This document shows, piece by piece, positions 1 through 6,223 of a stretch of DNA of 8,222 nt; the first letter of the stretch is position 1, and each line of letters opens with the position of its first letter. Origin of the DNA: Deltaproteobacteria bacterium (GTDB lineage Bacteria; Desulfobacterota; DSM-4660; Desulfatiglandales; HGW-15). Location of the stretch: contig JAFGPH010000468.1 in the NCBI GenBank assembly GCA_016926135.1, forward strand, positions 1 to 8,222, read 5' to 3'. The notes beneath the pieces are model-generated. The model worked only from the letters and a program-made list of their open reading frames with translations, was not told where the DNA came from and ran no database searches. Position numbers and translations under genes: made by a program.

Positions 1-1887
1 AATGCGGCCCTCATTCACAAGTCCGGAGGCGGCACCGGCTTTTCCTTCTCCCGCCTGAGGTCCAAGAACAGCAAGGTGGGGACCACGGGCGGGATCGCCT
101 CGGGACCGGTCTCCTTTATGAAGATCTTCAACACGGCCACGGAGCAGGTGAAACAGGGAGGCACCCGGAGGGGCGCCAACATGGCGATCCTGCGTGTGGA
201 CCATCCTGATATCCAGGAGTTCATCGGCTGCAAGAAGAGCAACAAGGAGCTGAACAACTTCAATATCTCCGTGGGGGTCACGGACACCTTCATGGAGGCT
301 GTGAAGGCGGAGCAGACCTACGAACTGATCGATCCCAGGAACAGGCAGGTGGTGGGGCAGCTGGAGGCGACCGAGGTCTATCACAGCCTGGTCTATCAGG
401 CCTGGGAGAACGGAGACCCGGGTGTCGTTTTCCTGGACAAGGTCAACAAGGACAACCCCACCCCCGCCATCGGGGAGATCGAGAGCACCAATCCCTGCGG
501 GGAACAGCCCCTGCTGCCTATGGAGGCTTGCAACCTGGGTTCGGTGAACCTTGCCCGGTTCGTGGTCCACGGCGATGGAGAGCCGGCCATGGACTGGAGC
601 GCTCTTAAGGAGGCGGTCTGGCTGTCGGTTCGCTTCCTGGACAACGTAATCGACATGTCCAAGTACCCCTTGCCCGAGATCGAGACCATGGCGAGGGGGA
701 ACCGCAAGATCGGACTGGGTGTGATGGGATTTGCCGACCTGCTCTACCAACTCAAAATCCCCTACAACTCGGTGAAGGCCCTCAAGGTGGCAGAAGACGT
801 GATGGGTTTCATTCAGAGGGAATCCCATGAGGCATCCAGGAACCTGGCGGAGGAGAGGGGTGTCTTCCCCAATCTTGAGAGGAGCATCTTCAAGGACAGA
901 GAGGACTGTCGTTTCAGAAACGCCACCACTACCACCATTGCCCCCACAGGGACCCTTTCCATCATTGCCGGATGCTCGAGCGGCATAGAGCCCCTTTTCG
1001 CCCTGAGCTTTGTGAGGCGGGTTATGGACAACGATGAACTCCTGGAGGTCAATCCCTGGTTTGAAAGGGAGGCCAAGGAGAGGGGCTTCTACAGCCGGGA
1101 CCTCATGGACATCGTTGCCGGCAGGGGAAGCATCCATGATATCCAGGAGATCCCCGCCGATGTCAGGGAGGTCTTCGTAACGGCCCACGACGTGACACCG
1201 GAATGGCATGTGCGCATGCAGGCCGCATTTCAGAAGTGCACGGACAACGCGGTCTCCAAGACCGTGAACCTCTCCCGGGACGCAACTGTGGAGGACGTGC
1301 TGAAGGTGTATAACCTGGCCTATGAGCTGGGATGCAAGGGGGTGACCATCTACAGGGACGGGAGCAAGGAGAACCAGGTCCTGAGATTTGAGGAGAGGGT
1401 CAAGGAAGGGCAGGCCGAGATGATCGACGTAAGGGACCGGCCGGAGACCCTGGAAGGCTTTACGACCAAGGTGCTGACCGGGATGGGCAATCTCTACGTC
1501 ACAGTGACCGAGTTTGAGGGTAAACCCTTTGAGGTTTTTGCAACCATCGGCAAATCCGGAAAGTCCACTACCGCCAAGACCGAGGCGATCGGCCGTCTCG
1601 TCTCACTCGCCCTCCGATCGGGCGTGCCCGTGGACAAGATCGTGGAACAGTTGAGAGGGATCTGCGGGGAGCATCCCGTGTTCCAGAAAGACGGCCTGAT
1701 TCTGTCCATCCCTGATGGCATCAGCCGCGTCCTGGAAAAGAGGTACATGAAAGAGAAGAAGGTCGGCGGCCTCAAGAAGTACGAGAACAGCCTTTTGGGA
1801 GAGACCTGCCCTGAATGCGGGCAGAAGATCAGCTTTGAAGAGGGGTGCATGACCTGCCACTTCTGCGGGTTCACCAAGTGCGGTTAA
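1..1887 (+). CDS. nrdJ: Class II (adenosylcobalamin-dependent) ribonucleotide reductase, 5'-truncated by window edge
   Basis: Reduces ribonucleotides to deoxyribonucleotides in the cytoplasm, using a thiyl radical generated from adenosylcobalamin, so it works without oxygen. The frame is open from base 1 (628 residues visible), so the N-terminus, including the first redox cysteine, lies outside the window. Seen directly: the catalytic NPCGE motif at residues 164-168 of the visible part (Cys166 and Glu168), a second cysteine at 177 in CNLGSVNL (the 11-residue spacing equals Cys408/Cys419 of the Lactobacillus leichmannii enzyme), and the PTGT phosphate-binding loop at 315-318. A TSCPD domain occupies about 480-582. 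The tail from 603 carries cysteines 603, 606, 616, 619, 622 and 627, a zinc-ribbon-like end that in this family helps re-reduce the active site. The GTG at 76 is internal, not the true start. No frame breaks. Confident. Confidence 0.97.
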   Translation, partial: NAALIHKSGGGTGFSFSRLRSKNSKVGTTGGIASGPVSFMKIFNTATEQVKQGGTRRGANMAILRVDHPDIQEFIGCKKSNKELNNFNISVGVTDTFMEAVKAEQTYELIDPRNRQVVGQLEATEVYHSLVYQAWENGDPGVVFLDKVNKDNPTPAIGEIESTNPCGEQPLLPMEACNLGSVNLARFVVHGDGEPAMDWSALKEAVWLSVRFLDNVIDMSKYPLPEIETMARGNRKIGLGVMGFADLLYQLKIPYNSVKALKVAEDVMGFIQRESHEASRNLAEERGVFPNLERSIFKDREDCRFRNATTTTIAPTGTLSIIAGCSSGIEPLFALSFVRRVMDNDELLEVNPWFEREAKERGFYSRDLMDIVAGRGSIHDIQEIPADVREVFVTAHDVTPEWHVRMQAAFQKCTDNAVSKTVNLSRDATVEDVLKVYNLAYELGCKGVTIYRDGSKENQVLRFEERVKEGQAEMIDVRDRPETLEGFTTKVLTGMGNLYVTVTEFEGKPFEVFATIGKSGKSTTAKTEAIGRLVSLALRSGVPVDKIVEQLRGICGEHPVFQKDGLILSIPDGISRVLEKRYMKEKKVGGLKKYENSLLGETCPECGQKISFEEGCMTCHFCGFTKCG

Positions 1888-1932
1888 GCCTGTCTGCCAG
1901 GCCGGGAGAGCAGCCTCGTCTCTCGTAGCGTC

Positions 1933-1949
1933 CGCAAAGAGCGCAAAGA
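1933..1949 (+). repeat. Short tandem direct repeat CGCAAAGA x2
   Basis: Two exact copies of CGCAAAGA at 1933-1940 and 1942-1949, a 9-bp period, lie in the 177-bp gap between nrdJ and the small heat-shock gene. A run of seven T follows at about 1957-1963. Similar CGCAAAG phrases occur as intergenic repeats in many environmental bacterial genomes (recollection, not checked). There is no convincing terminator stem for nrdJ here: GAGAG/CTCTC around 1905-1925 is only 5 bp with a 9-nt loop. Confidence 0.35.
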
Positions 1950-1972
1950 TGAGATATTTTTTTCACAGACCC

Positions 1973-2000
1973 TTGACAGCGCGAAGGGCTGGATTATATT
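1973..2000 (+). promoter_or_regulatory. Sigma70-type promoter of the small heat-shock gene
   Basis: A perfect -35 box TTGACA at 1973-1978 is followed after 16 bp by TATATT at 1995-2000 (5 of 6 to TATAAT). The predicted start is near 2007, giving a leader of about 58 nt before the Hsp20 start. A sigma32 reading (CTTGAA, 13-14 bp, CCCCAT) was tested: CCCAT occurs at 2001-2005 but is 23 bp from the -35-like box, so it does not fit. No CIRCE operator is visible. Confidence 0.7.
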
Positions 2001-2064
2001 CCCATCAAGGACATATGATTTAGGGTCAAGTGCCCGAATGTTAAATGGAAAGGAGGTGTCAAAC

Positions 2065-2511
2065 ATGACAAACGCAATTACGAGAGCAATAAGGAGACCG
2101 TTGTGGATGACGCCTTTTGGGGAGGAATCGCTCGGCGATGTGTTCTTCGACAGGCTCTGGCCGGAATGGCGGAGAGACTTGGACGCAGAGTGGACCCCGA
2201 CGGTCAACCTCTCTGAGAAGGACGGAAGTTTTCACCTCACGGCGGAACTTCCCGGTATTAACAAGGAAGACATTTCGGTGACCGTGCATAACGGGACTGT
2301 GACTCTCAGCGGCAAAAAGGAATCCACTACCGAGGAGAAAGAGGCCGATTACTACGTGAAGGAGACCCGGTCAGGCTCTTTTACCAGGAGTTTCAGGCTG
2401 CCCGGTGAAATCGAAGAGGGCAAGGTCGATGCCACGTACAAGGACGGGGTTTTGACGGTGGTGTTGCCTCGAAAAGAAGAGTCCAATACGAAGAAGATCG
2501 AAGTCCACTGA
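2065..2511 (+). CDS. hsp20: Small heat-shock protein, Hsp20/alpha-crystallin family
   Basis: ATP-independent holdase that binds unfolding proteins in the cytoplasm and forms large oligomers. The 148-residue product has the family layout: a short N-terminal arm (1-43), an alpha-crystallin domain at about 44-137, with ELPGINKEDI at 61-70 and the signature A-x4-GVL (ATYKDGVL, 123-130), and a C-terminal I-x-V oligomerisation motif (IEV, 145-147). The start was set at 2065 because a near-perfect Shine-Dalgarno AAGGAGGT lies at 2050-2057 with a 7-nt spacer. The in-frame ATG at 2038 lies upstream of that site and has none of its own. The gene has its own promoter (1973-2000) and terminator (2533-2571), so it is probably monocistronic. 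Confident in the family; stress regulation is inferred from the family only. Confidence 0.95.
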   Translation: MTNAITRAIRRPLWMTPFGEESLGDVFFDRLWPEWRRDLDAEWTPTVNLSEKDGSFHLTAELPGINKEDISVTVHNGTVTLSGKKESTTEEKEADYYVKETRSGSFTRSFRLPGEIEEGKVDATYKDGVLTVVLPRKEESNTKKIEVH

Positions 2512-2532
2512 AATGGAACACCCTATGACCTG

Positions 2533-2571
2533 TGGGGCCATTCCCGGAAGGGGATGACCCCATTCATTTTT
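2533..2571 (+). terminator. Rho-independent terminator after hsp20
   Basis: A 13-position stem with one C/A mismatch and one T-G pair (TGGGGCCATTCCC against GGGGATGACCCCA), loop GGAA at 2546-2549, is followed by TTCATTTTT. It begins 21 bp after the hsp20 stop. The T-tract is on the plus strand only, so it serves hsp20. It lies between convergent genes: the minus-strand gene stops at 2571, exactly at the end of the T-tract. Confidence 0.85.
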
Positions 2572-2819
2572 CAGCTCCAGTGGGTGGCAAGACCGTCCTC
2601 TCTTCGTCTCATGAGGGGCTTCAGATTACCGGATAAGGGCCTTTCCGGAAGCTCCCCTCCCTTGAGGCAGAGGTCGCAGATCTCATAGGTCAGCCGGGTG
2701 GTACTGAAATGATTCCGGATACCACACCCGTCCGCGAGCCGGCAATCCTCGCAAAGGTAACGGATCTTTCCTCGAATACAGCCGAACAGCTGCCCGCACA
2801 TGATACATTTGCGTCCCAT
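2571..2819 (-). CDS. Small cysteine-rich putative zinc-binding protein
   Basis: Unnamed 82-residue protein. Eight cysteines sit in paired arrangement: C5-x2-C8, C14, C23-x2-C26, C32 and C48-x2-C51. That could bind two zinc ions, like small zinc-ribbon or treble-clef proteins. Only the first 55 residues are Cys-rich; the remaining basic tail (RRR at about 71-73) has no recognised motif. The start is the ATG at 2819. A modest GGCGG/GGTGA stretch about 8-15 nt upstream may be the ribosome site, so the start is less certain than the frame. The gene is convergent with hsp20. Regular spacing of the Cys pairs argues against a chance frame. Small proteins of this kind occur in Desulfobacterota from memory, but I cannot name a family or function; RNA, DNA or protein binding are all possible. 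Confidence 0.62.
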   Translation of the reverse strand: MGRKCIMCGQLFGCIRGKIRYLCEDCRLADGCGIRNHFSTTRLTYEICDLCLKGGELPERPLSGNLKPLMRRREDGLATHWS

Positions 2820-3009
2820 CCAGCATCACCGCCTTTCTTGAGGAAATTTACTGCAAGAAACAGGCCATTTGCATGGATCGAAGTTACCAGCAGGTTGTTA
2901 GCGAACGATGAGGAAATAGATAAATCCCTGTCACGCATTGACACCGATCACATGGGATTGCAGGGGTCTCCTGTCGACAGCCCTTTTTACAGTTCGGAAA
3001 AGATGGGTC

Positions 3010-3174
3010 CTATTTGCCCCTCATGCCTGTCGAAGTCCGAAGAGACCCTGGCCGGATCATCACGGTTTCTGTTCTGCGGTTCGGTCTCAAGTGCTCTACC
3101 ACAAAGGTGAGAAGAACCGTGGAAAGGAGCACCCAGTTGAAAGGCTCGGATAAAAATTGCAGGAATGCGTTCAT
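3010..3174 (-). CDS. Putative 54-residue single-span membrane protein
   Basis: A short open frame not resembling any family I know. It has a clear Shine-Dalgarno GGAGGT (plus-strand 3181-3186) with a 6-nt spacer before ATG (3174-3172). Residues about 12-26 (FNWVLLSTVLLTFVV) form one hydrophobic segment. A basic stretch (RPNRR, 30-34) and a polar tail follow, suggesting the C-terminus stays in the cytoplasm. It lies on the same strand as the eight-cysteine gene, 190 bp upstream of it, so co-transcription is possible. No good promoter is visible upstream. A chance reading frame cannot be excluded because of its length, but a good ribosome site plus a membrane segment at the right place is more than expected by chance. 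Confidence 0.42.
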   Translation of the reverse strand: MNAFLQFLSEPFNWVLLSTVLLTFVVEHLRPNRRTETVMIRPGSLRTSTGMRGK

Positions 3175-3186
3175 GTGAAGACCTCC

Positions 3187-3376
3187 AAGAATAGCCTAAC
3201 GAGAACCCGGCCTCAGCGGCCACCCATTAAATCGGCACAGGATTCCCTTTGCTTAAGGGGAAAAGGATGGGATATGGTTGAAAGGAGGCAGCGTGATGAT
3301 ATGGTGGATCCATGAGGATTGAGCTACAAAAACCCCTTTGAGCGAGGCCTGTACTCTGCGTATCAAGGATGGGTTG
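3187..3376. other. Gap without a confident gene; tiny ORF with tandem Trp codons
   Basis: No plausible long gene; the open frames crossing it lack family features. One curiosity is at 3296-3322 (+): AAAGGAGG at 3281-3288 and a 7-nt spacer precede an 8-codon frame, ATG-ATA-TGG-TGG-ATC-CAT-GAG-GAT-stop. It looks like a leader peptide, but no tryptophan genes and no convincing attenuator follow. Two other micro-frames overlap it: ATGGGATATGGTTGA near 3267, and an ATG at 3312. A 5-bp stem CCCTT/AAGGG with a 5-nt loop lies near 3244-3258. Confidence 0.3.
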
Positions 3377-3760
3377 GGGTGTCTCTGGGGCCGTCCTCGG
3401 TTCCAGTGTCGTGTCCCAGAAATACCTGTGCAAATTCCAGGTGATCGAGGGGCCGCGCTGGGGGTGGTCGTCCAGGCCGCAACTATTTCTCCGATGCGTA
3501 TAAGACGTGACCCAGATTCTGCATTTTCCACAAGCAGCCCCAGGTTGCGATACCTGAAACGGGGTACAGTCCTGTCCCTGCAACGGTAAAAATTTCGATA
3601 TTGCGGGGCGGTAATCGGCACCGGATAAAGATCAGTTGCGGTCCTGAGAGACCACCCCCAGGGCGGCCCTTTGGTGGCGGACGGTTCCATAGGTGGCCTT
3701 AGAATATGCTGAGGTGTTTCTGGGACACGACACTAGGGAATTCGGTGGCTTCCCGAGAAG
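3377..3760. repeat. Large imperfect inverted duplication in the gap before the flavin reductase gene
   Basis: The left part (about 3377-3530), read on the minus strand, aligns with the right part (about 3584-3760), read on the plus strand. Best blocks: 3405-3426 against 3713-3734 (21 of 22 identical; core TCTGGGACACGACACT), 3450-3469 against 3650-3669 (19 of 20), and CCGCAACT 3477-3484 against AGTTGCGG 3634-3641 (8 of 8). The order is kept, but the gap between the first two blocks is 23 nt on the left and 43 nt on the right, so a 20-nt indel separates the copies. The outer ends are weaker (GGAA and CC-GAGA blocks). The middle holds small hairpins: CAGGT/ACCTG at 3541-3556 and GGG-t-ACA/TGT-CCC at 3562-3578. 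Frames in the right copy are interrupted by stops, so it looks non-coding. It ends about 17 nt before the next gene's ribosome site. Family unknown. Confidence 0.7.
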
Positions 3761-3785
3761 GCATTTACACGAATGGGGGAGGATC

Positions 3786-4283
3786 ATGAAGAAGGTAGAC
3801 TACTTGGCGGTCGCAGAAAGGGTCATGGCCCAAATTTCCAAAGGGGCCTTTCTGACTGTAAAGGCCGGTGGGCATCTGAACACCATGACCATAGGCTGGG
3901 GGCTCATCGGTTATGTCTGGCAAGGGCCCATATTCATGGTTGCGGTTCGAAACAGCCGCCACACGTTTGGCATCATTGAAAGCGCGACAGACTTCACCCT
4001 CACCTTTCCCTCAGGGGATATGCAGGACGCCCTGATGTTCTGCGGCACGAAATCAGGCCGCGATGTGGACAAATACGAGGCATGCCATCTCAAGCTTGCA
4101 GCGGCCCGGCAGGTTCATTCTCCCGTCATCGAAACGCCGGGGCTCTTTTTTGAGTGCAGGATCGTATTCAAGTCGGCCATGGATCCCAAGTACCTGGACA
4201 AGGGGTATCAGGGACTGTACCCGGCAAAGGACTACCACACCCTGTATTTCGGGGAAATCGTGGAGTGCTACGAGACGCAATGA
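3786..4283 (+). CDS. Flavin reductase-like protein (FMN-binding split barrel)
   Basis: Probable FMN-binding split-barrel protein of the flavin reductase (DIM6/NTAB-like) group, 165 residues, typical length for this family. Cytoplasmic; no signal peptide. Seen: an N-terminal segment through HLNTMTIGWG (30-39), followed by strand-rich hydrophobic stretches and an FVECYETQ-type end (EIVECYETQ), the usual shape of such proteins. Members reduce free FMN with NAD(P)H or simply carry FMN; the substrate is unknown here. The start at 3786 (MKKVDYL) is preferred over the ATG at 3693: GGAGG lies 3 nt upstream (a short spacer), and the extra upstream residues would be made from the inverted repeat. The next gene begins 31 nt after the stop, so they are likely co-transcribed. 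No convincing promoter was found upstream. Confidence 0.85.
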   Translation: MKKVDYLAVAERVMAQISKGAFLTVKAGGHLNTMTIGWGLIGYVWQGPIFMVAVRNSRHTFGIIESATDFTLTFPSGDMQDALMFCGTKSGRDVDKYEACHLKLAAARQVHSPVIETPGLFFECRIVFKSAMDPKYLDKGYQGLYPAKDYHTLYFGEIVECYETQ

Positions 4284-4313
4284 GGGAAACAAGAGGAATC
4301 CTGTAGGCGGGGT

Positions 4314-6026
4314 ATGGTGGACCGCGGTCCATTCTGGAGAGGCAAAGGCCTCCATGAGATGACCCGTGAGGAGTGGGAGGCCCTTTGCGACGGCTGTGCC
4401 CGCTGCTGTCTGGAAAAAGTGGAAGACGAAGACACGGGAAAAATCCGGGTCATATCGGTCGCCTGCGAGTATCTGGACATGGCCACCTGCCGATGCACCG
4501 TCCACGCCGTTCGCACGGAGGTGAATCCCTTCTGTGTGACACTCACCCCGGAAAACGTGGGAGAGATGCCCTGGCTGCCCCGCTCCTGCGCATACCGCCG
4601 CGTGGCCGAGGGCAGGGACCTGGAGTGGTGGCACCCCCTCGTTTCCGGCCGCCACAGCACAGTGCACCAGGCCGGGATATCCATCAAGCACAGGGCCGTA
4701 TCGGGGAGATTCGTACACCAGAGGATGACCTGCGTTAGCACCAAGAAGGCCATGAGAGTCCTTCTCATCTCTGCGAACACGGAAACGATCAACATGCCCG
4801 TTCTTCCCATTGGACTGGGTAGCGTGGCTGCCGCCGCGGAACGGGAAGGGCATGAGGTCCGGATGCTCGACCTGATGGAGGCGGACGATCCTGCCGTTGC
4901 CGTCAGGGAGGCGCTGGGATCCCTGAAACCGGCCGTCATCGGCATCTCGGTGAGAAACATCGACGATCAATCCATGACGGCCCCCCGGTTCCTGGTGGAC
5001 CAGGTGAGGGATGTCGTTTCCTGGTGCCGGGAGTCTTCCAGTGCCCCGATTGTTCTGGGCGGGTCGGGCTACAGCATCTTCCCGGAGGGCGTGCTGGCCT
5101 ACCTTGGTGCGGACCTGGGCATCCAGGGTGAGGGAGAGCGGGCCTTTCCCATCCTGCTCTCCTGCATGGAGGAGGGGGCCGGTCTCTCAGGGGTTCCCGG
5201 ACTCTATGTGGCAGGCCGGGGGCAGGTGGGAGAGAGGCGCTTCGAGAAATGCCTGGATGATTTGCCCATGCCGGAGCCCCGGCGTTGGACAACGTCGGGG
5301 GCCCGGCCGTCGGAAACATGGGTTCCTTTCCAGACCAGGCGGGGCTGCCCCATGAAATGCAGCTACTGCTCCACGGGAACGATCGAGGGCAAAACAATCC
5401 GGAAGCGAAGCGTCTCCGGCGTGGTGGACACCCTGGCCCGTTACGCGCACGCCGGGTACACCCGGTTCCATTTCGTGGACAACACCTTCAATCTCCCCCC
5501 TTCCTATGCGCGGGCGTTCTGCCTGGCCCTTGAAGAGAGGCGTCTGGGCCTCCTCTGGCGGACGATCGTCTACCCGGGCAGTCTTTCGCCGGGACTGGTC
5601 AAGTCCATGCGAAAGGCCGGGTGCTCCGAGGTGAGCCTGGGGTTCGAAAGCGGGTCGGACAGGATGCTCCGTTCCATGAACAAGCGTTTTGGCAGGGAGG
5701 AGGTCCGCCTGGCTTCCGAGATGCTGGGTGGAGAGGGCATACGGCGGATGGGCTTTCTCCTTCTCGGGGGTCCCGGTGAGACCAGGGAGAGCGTGGAGGA
5801 GAGCTTCGCGTTCGTGGATTCCCTGAATCTGGAGGCGATCAAGGTGACCCTGGGAATCCGGATCTACCCTTACACCGCCCTGGCAGCCACCGCCCTTCGC
5901 GAAGGGATCATCGGCCCGGGAGAGAGTCTTCTCTTGCCCAGGTTTTATATGGCACGGGGCCTGGAGGATTGGCTTCCCGCGACTGTGCGGGAGTGGGCAG
6001 GAGGGCGTCCGAACGTCTTCATGTAG
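4314..6026 (+). CDS. YcgN-type cysteine-cluster domain joined to B12-binding radical SAM domain
   Basis: One open frame of 570 residues carrying two proteins' worth of domains. Residues about 7-134 match the YcgN/UPF0260 family (E. coli YcgN): FWRGK, then CDGCARCC (C25, C28, C31, C32), C51, C59, C61, C74, C92, and WHPLVSG at 106-112; this CxxCxxCC group is thought to bind metal. Met147 starts a B12-binding Rossmann domain (MRVLLIS...) to about 290, with VLGGSGYS and GIQGEGE. Then comes a radical SAM domain with C345-x3-C349-x2-C352 (RRGCPMKCSYC) and later conserved LGFESGSDRML and LLLGGPGET segments. The family generates a radical from SAM; the substrate is unknown. Start: ATG 4314 has a weak G-rich site, and GTG 4317 is an alternative. 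The 30-nt gap to the flavin reductase gene suggests an operon. Whether this is a true fusion or two genes is unresolved (see findings); a second start would be 4752. Confidence 0.85.
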   Translation: MVDRGPFWRGKGLHEMTREEWEALCDGCARCCLEKVEDEDTGKIRVISVACEYLDMATCRCTVHAVRTEVNPFCVTLTPENVGEMPWLPRSCAYRRVAEGRDLEWWHPLVSGRHSTVHQAGISIKHRAVSGRFVHQRMTCVSTKKAMRVLLISANTETINMPVLPIGLGSVAAAAEREGHEVRMLDLMEADDPAVAVREALGSLKPAVIGISVRNIDDQSMTAPRFLVDQVRDVVSWCRESSSAPIVLGGSGYSIFPEGVLAYLGADLGIQGEGERAFPILLSCMEEGAGLSGVPGLYVAGRGQVGERRFEKCLDDLPMPEPRRWTTSGARPSETWVPFQTRRGCPMKCSYCSTGTIEGKTIRKRSVSGVVDTLARYAHAGYTRFHFVDNTFNLPPSYARAFCLALEERRLGLLWRTIVYPGSLSPGLVKSMRKAGCSEVSLGFESGSDRMLRSMNKRFGREEVRLASEMLGGEGIRRMGFLLLGGPGETRESVEESFAFVDSLNLEAIKVTLGIRIYPYTALAATALREGIIGPGESLLLPRFYMARGLEDWLPATVREWAGGRPNVFM

Positions 6027-6027
6027 G

Positions 6028-6156
6028 CGCAGGCTGCTGAAAGACGCCCATCTCCCACGTTTCCCTCATCCCTCGTTGTTGCGACGTACTGGCACGTACG
6101 TCTCACTCCTCGGGATCTCGGGGGCCTTGGATCTGGACGCCTTTCAGCAGCCTGCG
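6028..6156. repeat. Interspersed hairpin element (terminal GCAGGCTGCTGAAA inverted repeats)
   Basis: Terminal inverted repeats of 19 bp at 6028-6046 and 6138-6156 differ at one position (CGCAGGCTGCTGAAAG on the left). Inside lies a perfect 7-bp hairpin GACGTAC/GTACGTC (6083-6089, 6096-6102) with loop TGGCAC. The left end begins one base after the preceding gene's stop (6024-6026). I recognise this type of element (CAGCAGCCTGC ends, a CG-rich middle and an inner hairpin) from many deltaproteobacterial genomes, where it is scattered between genes; that is recollection. There is no transposase, so if mobile it would be non-autonomous. It could end transcription of the upstream operon, but has no U-tract. 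Confidence 0.75.
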
Positions 6157-6223
6157 ACCATGGTGTTCTTCGGTAACGTGCCGGATGATGGATTAACCTT
6201 GGATCAATGAAAGGAGGAGTGCC

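Noticed and set aside
1973..2005. Sigma32 heat-shock promoter for hsp20
   Set aside because: The CCCAT sequence is 23 bp from the -35-like box instead of 13-14 bp; the sigma70 boxes fit better.
2690..2944. Minus-strand frame of 84 codons overlapping the eight-cysteine gene
   Set aside because: It lies in a different frame from the cysteine-patterned product and has no recognisable domain; the last part overlaps it out of frame.
2709..3110. Plus-strand frame of 133 codons
   Set aside because: Antisense to the eight-cysteine gene and the 54-codon gene; no ribosome site or family features.
3253..3690. Minus-strand frame of 145 codons across the inverted duplication
   Set aside because: Composition is chance-like, the matching copy on the other strand is interrupted by stops, and no family is recognisable.
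3377..3760. Retron or diversity-generating retroelement explanation for the inverted duplication
   Set aside because: No reverse transcriptase lies in the window, and retroelement template/variable repeats are direct rather than inverted.
4053..4970. Minus-strand open frame of 305 codons
   Set aside because: Antisense to the flavin reductase and the YcgN/radical SAM gene; no motif or ribosome site.
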